From Halobacteria archaeon (GTDB lineage Archaea; Halobacteriota; Methanoliparia; Methanoliparales; Methanoliparaceae): DNA of 14,118 bases. Below, in pieces: positions 7,603 through 13,218 of this stretch. A program made the translations under genes and the position numbers. The notes beneath the pieces are model-generated. The model saw only the letters and a program-made list of their open reading frames with translations. It had not been told where the DNA came from and searched no databases. The stretch is taken from positions 3,060 through 17,177 of the forward strand of contig DUJX01000158.1 of assembly GCA_013329575.1 (NCBI GenBank). The letters run 5' to 3'. Every line of letters begins with the position of its first letter. Position 1 is the first letter of the stretch.

Positions 7603-8856
7603 ATGAACTACATCATAAAAGATATAAATTTAGCCAACGAGGGCAGAAAAAGGATAGAATGGGCTAAAAACAATATGCCTGTGCTTTCTTTGATACGAGA
7701 AGAGTTTGAAAGAGAGAAACCATTAAAAGGTATCAAAATTGCTGCTTGTCTCCATGTTACCGTAGAAACGGCTAATCTTATGTTGACATTAAAATCGGGT
7801 GGTGCAGAGATAAGACTGGCTGGGTCAAACCCGTTGAGTACACAGGACGATGTCGCTGCGGCGTTGGTTGAGGAAGGCATAGAAGTATTCGCAATCCGTG
7901 GAGAGGATCAAGAGACATATTACAAATGTATATCAAACATTTTAGATATAAGACCAAATATAGTCTTGGATGATGGGGCGGATACGATAGCGGTTATACA
8001 CTCGAGACGTAAAGAGCTCATTCCAGAGATATATGGCGGATGCGAGGAGACGACAACGGGCGTAATACGGTTAAAATCGCTCGAAAAAGATGGAATATTG
8101 AATTTCCCTATCATTGCGGTAAACGATGCAAAGACCAAGAATATGTTTGACAATAGGTACGGCACTGGTCAATCATCCCTTCATGGCGTAATGAACGCTA
8201 CTAACTTTCTTTTTGCAGGAAAAAACGTGGTTGTCGTCGGATACGGCTGGTGCGGTAGAGGTGTTGCATCAAGAGCGCGCGGGCTTGGGTCGAGCGTGAT
8301 CGTGGTAGAAGTAGATCCAATAAAAGCATTGGAGGCTGTGATGGACGGATTTAGAGTCATGCCTATGATGGATGCGGCAAGAATAGGCGATCTTTTCATA
8401 ACGGCTACAGGTGATATCTCTGTAATACGGGGCGAGCATTTTGATGTCATGAAAGACGGGGCTATTCTCTCGAACACAGGGCATTTTAACGTAGAAATAA
8501 ACATAGAAGATCTGGAAAATATGGCAACAGAGATAAAAGATGCAAAAGAGAACGTTAAAGAGTACCTGATGAAAGACGGGCGAAGGCTATACCTGCTTGC
8601 AGAGGGCAGGCTTGTCAACCTATCATGTGCGTACGGTCATCCTTCTGAGGTTATGGATATGAGTTTTGCAGATCAGGCTCTTTGTGTCAGGTATATCGCT
8701 GAAAATAGAGAAAGACTGGTGAACAAAGTATATTCTGCGCCTAGCGAGATAGATGAACGGGTTGCACGATTAAAACTCGATGCGATGAATATAAAGATCG
8801 AAAAACTGACGGATGAACAGAAAAATTATCTGATGTCATGGACCATCGGAACATAG
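7603..8856 (+). CDS. ahcY: Adenosylhomocysteinase (S-adenosylhomocysteine hydrolase)
   Basis: The product is a 417-residue cytoplasmic NAD-dependent enzyme predicted to hydrolyse S-adenosylhomocysteine, the by-product of SAM methylation, to homocysteine and adenosine. Key segments: CLHVT (49-53), CEETTTG (147-153), [18 protein letters not shown] (175-191) with catalytic K177, the Rossmann GYGWCGRG (213-220) followed by acidic E236 and D238 that hold the NAD ribose, and NTGHFNVEI (291-299). It lacks the C-terminal extension of bacterial and eukaryotic enzymes, as archaeal forms do. Some archaeal methanogen enzymes prefer S-inosylhomocysteine; this cannot be judged here. An upstream in-frame TTG at 7561 would extend it, but it falls before the TATA box. 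Alignment to the usual N-terminus (short lead, then [12 protein letters not shown]) supports the ATG at 7603. Confidence 0.95.
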   Translation: MNYIIKDINLANEGRKRIEWAKNNMPVLSLIREEFEREKPLKGIKIAACLHVTVETANLMLTLKSGGAEIRLAGSNPLSTQDDVAAALVEEGIEVFAIRGEDQETYYKCISNILDIRPNIVLDDGADTIAVIHSRRKELIPEIYGGCEETTTGVIRLKSLEKDGILNFPIIAVNDAKTKNMFDNRYGTGQSSLHGVMNATNFLFAGKNVVVVGYGWCGRGVASRARGLGSSVIVVEVDPIKALEAVMDGFRVMPMMDAARIGDLFITATGDISVIRGEHFDVMKDGAILSNTGHFNVEINIEDLENMATEIKDAKENVKEYLMKDGRRLYLLAEGRLVNLSCAYGHPSEVMDMSFADQALCVRYIAENRERLVNKVYSAPSEIDERVARLKLDAMNIKIEKLTDEQKNYLMSWTIGT

Positions 8857-8882
8857 AACATAAAGATGTAAAAAAGTAAAAA

Positions 8883-8917
8883 TATTTATATAGGGAGATA
8901 ATACCTTATCTCCAGGT
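8883..8917 (+). promoter_or_regulatory. rps8e promoter with perfect dyad between TATA box and start
   Basis: ATTTATATA (8883-8891) is the TATA box. Directly after it GGAGATAA (8894-8901) and TTATCTCC (8906-8913) form a perfect 8-bp dyad around TACC. AGGT (8914-8917) may serve as a weak Shine-Dalgarno site 9 nt before the ATG at 8927. Predicted transcription start is near 8912-8915, so the dyad probably acts as DNA; if transcription starts earlier it would form a leader hairpin. Confidence 0.5.
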
Positions 8918-8926
8918 CGTATAAAA

Positions 8927-9304
8927 ATGAGTTGGCAAGGTAGATCTAAGAGAAAGTATACTGGTGGGAAGTATAAACCGAGCAGGAAGAGAAGAGTCTA
9001 TGAAAGAGGTAGGGATTTTTTACCGTTGACCGTGGGAGAGGTTAAGAGAAAAAAGAACAATGTTCGTGGTGGCGGAGAAAAGTTGATCCTTCTCTCTATT
9101 GATAAGATAAATGTGACAGATACAAAGACTGGTATTACAAAAAGTGCAAAGATAAAGACTGTGGTAGAAAATTCAGCAAATCCACACTTTGTCCGAAGGA
9201 ACATCATGACGAAGGGAGCGATAGTTGAGACGGATCTGGGTAAAGTTAAAGTGACAAGCCGTCCAGGTCAAGATGGTGTTTTGAACGGTGTCTTAATTGG
9301 ATAA
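8927..9304 (+). CDS. rps8e: Small ribosomal subunit protein S8e
   Basis: The product is a 125-residue 30S ribosomal protein found in archaea and eukaryotes. The N-terminus MSWQGRSKRKYTGGKY with the following basic SRKRRVYERGRDF is the S8e signature, and the C-terminal half has the expected VRRNIMTKGAIVETDLGKVKVTSRPGQDGVLNGVLI. Length matches archaeal S8e. It is strongly basic in its first 50 residues, as expected for rRNA binding. The gene stands alone, 70 bp after ahcY, with its own TATA box and a dyad in the promoter. No other ribosomal protein gene is adjacent. Confidence 0.97.
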   Translation: MSWQGRSKRKYTGGKYKPSRKRRVYERGRDFLPLTVGEVKRKKNNVRGGGEKLILLSIDKINVTDTKTGITKSAKIKTVVENSANPHFVRRNIMTKGAIVETDLGKVKVTSRPGQDGVLNGVLIG

Positions 9305-9337
9305 AAATAGTAAGAGCAGTACAAAAGCCTTGTGTAA

Positions 9338-9343
9338 TTTTTT
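9338..9343 (+). terminator. T-run after rps8e
   Basis: A run of six T lies 33 bp after the rps8e stop and is followed by further T-rich DNA. No stem precedes it. It is a plausible poly-U terminator, possibly backed up by the T-rich tract at 9417-9470. Confidence 0.35.
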
Positions 9344-9368
9344 GTAATTTATATTATCGGCTATTTAT

Positions 9369-9394
9369 CTCTTCATTAAACCTCTTCATTAAAC
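9369..9394. repeat. 13-bp perfect tandem duplication
   Basis: CTCTTCATTAAAC occurs twice without a gap (9369-9381 and 9382-9394) in the non-coding DNA between rps8e and the adenosine-specific kinase gene. It looks like a recent slippage duplication. No function can be assigned. Confidence 0.8.
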
Positions 9395-9416
9395 AGGTTT
9401 TGTTGACCGATCGCTT

Positions 9417-9470
9417 TTATTTTTGTTTTATTTGTTTTAGTTTTATATTTTTTGTTTTTATATTTTATAT
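9417..9470 (+). terminator. Very T-rich tract with short repeats
   Basis: About 54 bp made almost only of T with scattered A and G, including TTTGTTTTA twice in tandem (9422-9430 and 9431-9439). As RNA it would be a strong U-rich release signal for a transcript from rps8e. It could equally be just low-complexity spacer. Confidence 0.35.
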
Positions 9471-9501
9471 AATCTTTTGATTACCAATATTGTATCATAA
9501 T

Positions 9502-9513
9502 TTTAATTTATAC
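9502..9513 (+). promoter_or_regulatory. TATA-like element before the adenosine-specific kinase gene
   Basis: TTTAATTTATAC (9502-9513) lies about 25 bp before the ATG at 9533. There is no clear Shine-Dalgarno site, so the spacing fits a leaderless transcript. Confidence 0.45.
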
Positions 9514-9532
9514 GATTGTAGTATGTACAGGT

Positions 9533-10015
9533 ATGGATTTAAAAATAGTAAAAATAGAACCGATCGATGGAGTAAACATAATATTAGGCCAGTCGCATTT
9601 TATAAAGACAGTAGAAGATTTACATGAGACGATAGTAGGTACTGTTCCGGGTGTAAAGTTTGGGATAGGGTTTTGTGAGGCTTCTGCTAAAAGATTGGTT
9701 CGCCATTCTGGTAACGATACGAATTTAGAGAAACTCGCAGCAGAAAAAGCGTTTGAGATAGGTGCAGGGCATTCTTTTATTATATACTTGAAAAATGCAT
9801 ACCCGATAAACATTATGAGGGCGATAAAAGATGTGTCAGAGGTGTGTAGTATATACTGCGCTACGGCAAACCCGGTAGAAGTAATACTCGTCGAGACAGA
9901 TCTGGGACGAGGTATATTAGGCGTAATAGATGGGTACACGCCAAAAGGTATCGAGGGGATAGATGAGATAAATGAGAGAAAAAAATTTTTGAGAGATATC
10001 GGTTATAAACTTTAA
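9533..10015 (+). CDS. Adenosine-specific kinase family protein
   Basis: The product is a 160-residue protein of the ancient family named from the Pyrobaculum aerophilum protein, which binds adenosine and AMP and forms a stable phosphohistidine. The whole length matches the family: [21 protein letters not shown] near the N-terminus, then [23 protein letters not shown] (40-62), [33 protein letters not shown], and the glycine-rich [18 protein letters not shown]58 in RHSGND is a candidate for the phosphorylated histidine; I have not verified this by alignment. No signal peptide or membrane segment is seen. It stands alone on the plus strand 0.7 kb after ahcY, whose product releases adenosine, which suggests a shared salvage route. 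The kinase activity of the family is known from few proteins. Confidence 0.9.
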   Translation: MDLKIVKIEPIDGVNIILGQSHFIKTVEDLHETIVGTVPGVKFGIGFCEASAKRLVRHSGNDTNLEKLAAEKAFEIGAGHSFIIYLKNAYPINIMRAIKDVSEVCSIYCATANPVEVILVETDLGRGILGVIDGYTPKGIEGIDEINERKKFLRDIGYKL

Positions 10016-10023
10016 ATAAAGCA

Positions 10024-10029
10024 TTTTTT
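10024..10029 (+). terminator. T-run after the adenosine-specific kinase gene
   Basis: Six T begin 9 bp after the stop codon, with no stem. This is consistent with poly-U termination. A 12-bp AT-rich palindrome, TCAAAATTTTGA (10044-10055), follows. Confidence 0.4.
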
Positions 10030-10113
10030 GTTGTATATTATTCTCAAAATTTTGAAAAGTAGAAAAACTAATAAAGAATGTCTCCTAAAATATATGTTAA
10101 TGAATGATGAGAA

Positions 10114-10120
10114 GGAGGAG
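10114..10120 (+). promoter_or_regulatory. Strong Shine-Dalgarno site of the YHS gene
   Basis: GGAGGAG ends 8 nt before the ATG at 10129. It is the strongest ribosome binding site on this strand and supports the short gene behind it. The adjacent genes have weak sites or look leaderless. Confidence 0.7.
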
Positions 10121-10128
10121 TGATCTTT

Positions 10129-10272
10129 ATGGCAGTAGATCCTGTATGCAAGATGAAGGTTGATGATAAAAAAGCCAAGTATATAAGTGAATATAAGGGA
10201 AAGAAATATTTTTTCTGTGCGCCCGGATGTAAAAAATTGTTCGATGAATCGCCTGAAAAATATATTAAATAA
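10129..10272 (+). CDS. Small YHS-domain protein (47 residues)
   Basis: This short frame encodes a stand-alone YHS domain. The sequence opens MAVDPVCKM, continues through the SEYKGKKYFFC segment, then APGCKKLF and SPEKYIK, matching the family pattern of an N-terminal DPVC motif, an aromatic F/YFC motif and a PGC motif. The three cysteines C7, C30 and C34 are all present. YHS domains are thought to bind metal ions and are often fused to copper or heavy-metal transporters and related enzymes. Here the domain is alone and full length for this type. GGAGG lies 10 nt upstream and a TATA-like AAAATATATG (10087-10096) precedes it. No metal transporter is adjacent, so the metal and partner are unknown. 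Confidence 0.9.
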   Translation: MAVDPVCKMKVDDKKAKYISEYKGKKYFFCAPGCKKLFDESPEKYIK

Positions 10273-10345
10273 TGTATTTCTGTATCGTTATACATACGTT
10301 AGAATCTTTTCAGCAATAAACAGATGGACAAGAATAAACAAAGGT

Positions 10346-10355
10346 TGATATATAA
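10346..10355 (+). promoter_or_regulatory. TATA box of the DUF126 gene
   Basis: TGATATATAA lies about 30 bp before the ATG at 10383, and no Shine-Dalgarno site is present. The spacing predicts a leaderless or nearly leaderless transcript. Confidence 0.55.
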
Positions 10356-10382
10356 CACCTTATATTTTTTGATCACATAACC

Positions 10383-10802
10383 ATGGATACAAAAAATCAA
10401 ATATCCAAGATCCCAGGTAGAGTTATATCTCGCGGCAGTTGTGAAGGGCAGGCATTAGTGTCGGGTAAAGATATATCCTTCCTCGGTGGTATAGACCCGA
10501 TTACCGGAGTAGTTATAGACGAGTTCTCCGATATCAAAGGCAAGTGCATAAAGGATAAGGTCTTGATATTCCCTAAAGGCAAAGGCAGTACGGTCGGGTC
10601 GTATATAATATTGCAGTTGAAGAAGAACGGGGTTGCACCGATCGGTATTATAAATGACAACGCAGAGGTAATAGTAGCAATAGGGGCAATAATCTCGGAG
10701 ATCCCTATGTTAGAGATAGACGATATAAATGTTATCAAGACAGACAATTATATAAGACTCGACGCTACCGGTAAGACCGGATACGTAGAGATTATAAATT
10801 AA
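10383..10802 (+). CDS. Phosphomevalonate dehydratase small subunit (DUF126, aconitase X swivel domain)
   Basis: The product is a 139-residue DUF126 protein. In archaea this is the small (swivel) subunit of mevalonate-5-phosphate dehydratase, which with the aconitase X large subunit makes trans-anhydromevalonate phosphate in the archaeal mevalonate pathway to isoprenoid lipids. The core motif FPKGKGSTVGSY (63-74) carries the conserved serines (S69, S73) of the active site. GVAPIGIINDNAEVIVAIGAI and IPMLEID follow as in the family. GRVISRGSCEGQALVS at the N-terminus is also typical. The large subunit is not in the window. Bacterial relatives act on hydroxyproline derivatives, but the archaeal setting favours the mevalonate role. 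Confidence 0.9.
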   Translation: MDTKNQISKIPGRVISRGSCEGQALVSGKDISFLGGIDPITGVVIDEFSDIKGKCIKDKVLIFPKGKGSTVGSYIILQLKKNGVAPIGIINDNAEVIVAIGAIISEIPMLEIDDINVIKTDNYIRLDATGKTGYVEIIN

Positions 10803-10822
10803 CAGATGTATTAACAGATGTA
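10799..10822. repeat. 12-bp perfect tandem duplication across a stop codon
   Basis: TTAACAGATGTA is present twice with no gap (10799-10810 and 10811-10822). The TAA of the first copy is the stop codon of the DUF126 gene, so the second copy holds a duplicate TAA downstream. Confidence 0.85.
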
Positions 10823-10878
10823 AACCTCGAACAAAGTATCAGAAGAGGATTTAAAGATAAGGAAGGTTTGAATAAATA

Positions 10879-12282
10879 ATGGATACCACTTCAAAGATAA
10901 TTCTGGTTTTATTCTTGGTATTTATACTCCGGTGGATCGTCATATATCTGCTGGATCGTAAAGGAATCTTAGAAAGGCATAATATATCTACCATCGGTCC
11001 GATATTGATGTTTAAGACGTATAAAGGCCAACATTTTTTAGAGAAAATAGCACGGCCAAAAAGATTCTGGCGGGGTTTTGCATCAGTAGGGATTCCATTA
11101 GTTTTTGCGGCGATGGTATTCATGTTTGTCCTCTTCTTGAGAGTTGCCATGATAACATTCACCCAACCACCGCCACCGCCGAATCCACTAACGTCACCGA
11201 GAAACATATTTTTAATTCCCGGGTTGAACACTTATATCCCGCTGGTAGAGGGAATAATAGGATTGGCCGTCACGCTCTTGATCCATGAATTCGCTCATGC
11301 GATACTTGCAAAAGTAGAAGGTGTAAAAGTAAAATCTCTCGCGTTGCTTACCATTATAGTCCCGATAGGTGCTGCTACAGAGATAGACGAGGATGAACTG
11401 TTCGGTAAACCTAACGATGAGAAAGATGAGAACGATATAAAAGATATAGAGATCAACAAAGATAACAAAGATGATGAGGCAAGACCAAAAAAGATTGCTA
11501 AAAGTGGGGAACGGGTCCGTATCTTGTCGGCAGGTGTGATAAGCAATTTTTTTATAGCATTTATCGCATTTTTACTGTTTTTTGGACCTGTGTTAGGATC
11601 AATCGCTCCGATAGAAGAAGGTGTTGCAGTATCATATACAATGGAAGGATTTCCTGCTGCTAACGCAGGTATCGGCAATGGAGAGATAATAAAAAGTATG
11701 AATGATCAAGAGATAGCAACGATAAGCGATTTTTTTAATTATATGGAAGGTACTGCACCCGGCGATAGGGTTTTAATCGTTACAAATGATGGAGAATATG
11801 ATATCATACTTGCAAAAAATCCAGAAAACCCTAATAAAGGTTATCTCGGCCTCTCGGTATACGATATTGGCGGGAGTCTGAACTCTATAAAAAACCTGCC
11901 GAGAACACTCGGAACGTTGGGAGGATGGTTAGTCTTGTACGGGTTACCTTTGATGTATATGGGATTTCTGAACAATCTTGCCACGTTTTATGTCCCTGTC
12001 GGATTTGCGTCTTTATTTGGTAACGGTTTCTTCTGGATAGCACGGATACTTCTATGGGTGGGATGGATCAACCTTGTTGCAGGGCTGTTTAACTCTCTGC
12101 CAGCCACACCGCTTGACGGAGGATACATTTTAAGAGAGACTCTATTGAAAGCCTTTAACAAGGTAACGAAGGATAAAGAACGGGCAGAAAGAATGTCGCA
12201 TACTGTGGTCAACTTTATGGGAATCTTAGTCGCTATATCCATACTCTCTGCAATATTATGGCAATCTTGGGGTTATATTTAA
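10879..12282 (+). CDS. Site-2 protease family membrane metalloprotease (M50) with PDZ domain
   Basis: The product is a 467-residue intramembrane zinc protease predicted to cut transmembrane segments of substrate proteins within the membrane. Visible parts: TM1 (about 7-25), TM2 (about 70-93), a proline-rich loop (96-104), the zinc-binding HEFAH (136-140) in a third TM segment, a further TM segment (about 219-240) preceded by ERVRILSAGVISNFF, a PDZ-like domain (about 245-330; AANAGIGNGEIIKSMND), then TM segments near 348-365 and 384-404. N405 and the LDGG motif with D413 supply the third zinc ligand, and there is a C-terminal TM (about 445-463). A charged, K/D/E/N-rich insertion (about 176-208) separates the HEFAH region from the next helix. 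GGAAGGT (10861-10867) lies 11 nt before the ATG. It follows the DUF126 gene by 76 bp. Confidence 0.92.
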   Translation: MDTTSKIILVLFLVFILRWIVIYLLDRKGILERHNISTIGPILMFKTYKGQHFLEKIARPKRFWRGFASVGIPLVFAAMVFMFVLFLRVAMITFTQPPPPPNPLTSPRNIFLIPGLNTYIPLVEGIIGLAVTLLIHEFAHAILAKVEGVKVKSLALLTIIVPIGAATEIDEDELFGKPNDEKDENDIKDIEINKDNKDDEARPKKIAKSGERVRILSAGVISNFFIAFIAFLLFFGPVLGSIAPIEEGVAVSYTMEGFPAANAGIGNGEIIKSMNDQEIATISDFFNYMEGTAPGDRVLIVTNDGEYDIILAKNPENPNKGYLGLSVYDIGGSLNSIKNLPRTLGTLGGWLVLYGLPLMYMGFLNNLATFYVPVGFASLFGNGFFWIARILLWVGWINLVAGLFNSLPATPLDGGYILRETLLKAFNKVTKDKERAERMSHTVVNFMGILVAISILSAILWQSWGYI

Positions 12283-12338
12283 TCCTCGTAATAATTCAAC
12301 TAATCGATTACCGATCGACCACGACGGCAGACTCATAA

Positions 12339-12351
12339 TAAAAAATTATTA
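12339..12351 (+). promoter_or_regulatory. TATA-like element before the gene at 12377
   Basis: A TAAAAAATTATTA stretch lies about 30 bp before the ATG at 12377. It sits within a small inverted repeat, TAATAA (12336-12341) and TTATTA (12346-12351). With no Shine-Dalgarno site present, a leaderless start is likely. Confidence 0.4.
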
Positions 12352-12376
12352 ATACGACGATTATAATGAGATTAGT

Positions 12377-12880
12377 ATGGTAATGCGAATACGAAAAAGC
12401 AGAATAAAAAGACCATTAATACTCTTGCTGGTATCAATCCTGACGCTTTCAATCCTCATCCCGACGATAGGTATTATCGGAGACGCAAAAGATGCTCCTG
12501 AATACGATCATATTATCGTTCTTTCCTCCTATAACGACTATTCTGCCACGACAAGCATTAAATGTAGGTTAGGTGATCGGATATCCATAGATATGAGACG
12601 GCTGGATGATCCTATAGGAAAACTGTATATACAGATAATCGACCCATTTGATAGAGTATGGAAATCATACGAGATAAAAAGCGAATGTGATCGGTGCAAT
12701 CAAACATCACTGATTTTAGATATGCCAACAGACGGGATTTATAAGATACAAGTTTCTATACCGTTCTTGGGAGAGGATGCAACGGTGGCATATACCATAA
12801 CTCACAGGCATGATCTAGGCCGGTTTAGGCCTTCTGCTGAAAACGACATAAAACTGCCAGGAAGTTTTGATTTAAAATAA
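12377..12880 (+). CDS. Exported or membrane-anchored protein of unknown function
   Basis: I do not recognise this 167-residue protein. It has a basic N-terminus (about 3-12), one hydrophobic segment (about 13-34), then GDAKDAPEYD, consistent with a signal peptide or N-terminal anchor that leaves about 130 residues outside the cell. The outer part looks like a small beta-sandwich: alternating hydrophobic strands (HIIVLSS, RISIDM, KLYIQIIDP, SLILDM) and a closing GIYKIQVSIP typical of Ig-like or GOLD-type domains. Cysteines are C63, C104 and C107; the ECDRC pair could bind metal or form a disulfide. The next ATG at 12383 is an equally possible start. It lies 94 bp after the site-2 protease gene on the same strand, with its own TATA-like element. 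Confidence 0.75.
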   Translation: MVMRIRKSRIKRPLILLLVSILTLSILIPTIGIIGDAKDAPEYDHIIVLSSYNDYSATTSIKCRLGDRISIDMRRLDDPIGKLYIQIIDPFDRVWKSYEIKSECDRCNQTSLILDMPTDGIYKIQVSIPFLGEDATVAYTITHRHDLGRFRPSAENDIKLPGSFDLK

Positions 12881-12914
12881 ATCAAAATGACTATTATTAA
12901 AGATAAAGAGATAA

Positions 12915-12951
12915 ATTTTTAATTTTTATTTTTTCTTATTTTTAGTCTTTT
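12915..12951 (+). terminator. T-rich terminator after the gene at 12377
   Basis: Several T runs of four to six bases stand close together, starting about 35 bp after the stop and with no stem. This matches poly-U termination in archaea. Confidence 0.5.
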
Positions 12952-13057
12952 ATAAATAAGTCTATTTTATAAATAAATCTAATAGAGATCTAATAAATAC
13001 AAAACAATATCTATCTTATATCTATTCGGCAATATCTTTCCGGATTAAACTTTATAG

Positions 13058-13081
13058 ACCGATTAATACATTAAAATCGGT
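13058..13081. repeat. Inverted repeat upstream of the deoxyhypusine synthase family gene
   Basis: Perfect 7-bp arms ACCGATT and AATCGGT are separated by 10 bp. TTTTT follows six bases later, so it might be a stem-loop terminator or an operator. It is one of the few places in this AT-rich spacer where G and C are paired. Confidence 0.4.
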
Positions 13082-13145
13082 AAAATCTTTTTAATTTGAT
13101 ACCAAAATACTAAAAATATTCTAAAAAATCAGAAAAATTTAAAAA

Positions 13146-13155
13146 GATATAAATA
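13146..13155 (+). promoter_or_regulatory. Candidate TATA box of the deoxyhypusine synthase family gene
   Basis: GATATAAATA would place transcription start near 13178, giving a leader of about 40 nt with AAGGT (13208-13212) as a weak Shine-Dalgarno site 6 nt before the ATG. A second A/T-rich stretch at 13188-13198 would give a leaderless start. The choice is open. Confidence 0.35.
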
Positions 13156-13218
13156 ACGTAATACCAACCTAAACAGATTAACAAACATTTTTAAAAAAGA
13201 TTCGGGTAAGGTATACAA

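Larger units (their letters stand above)
12881..13218. other. 338-bp AT-rich intergenic region
   Basis: No gene is seen here on either strand. The first part holds a T-rich tract (12915-12951) that probably terminates the preceding transcript, overlapped by imperfect copies of AGTCTTTTATAAATAA (12944-12959 and 12959-12976, the second with two extra bases). A dyad, ACCGATT (13058-13064) and AATCGGT (13075-13081), follows, with T-rich DNA after it. The rest contains the likely promoter of the deoxyhypusine synthase family gene. Confidence 0.6.

Noticed and set aside
10044..10055. 12-bp palindrome TCAAAATTTTGA after the adenosine-specific kinase gene.
   Set aside because: It is almost all A and T in AT-rich spacer DNA, so chance is likely, and no promoter or gene start is placed to use it.
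10078..10107. A possible 9-codon leader peptide (MSPKIYVNE) before the YHS gene.
   Set aside because: It has no ribosome binding site, no informative codon content and no linked attenuator structure.
10104..10110. ATGATGA resembling a C box upstream of the YHS gene.
   Set aside because: No CTGA follows at a suitable distance, and the site overlaps the leader of a well-supported small gene.
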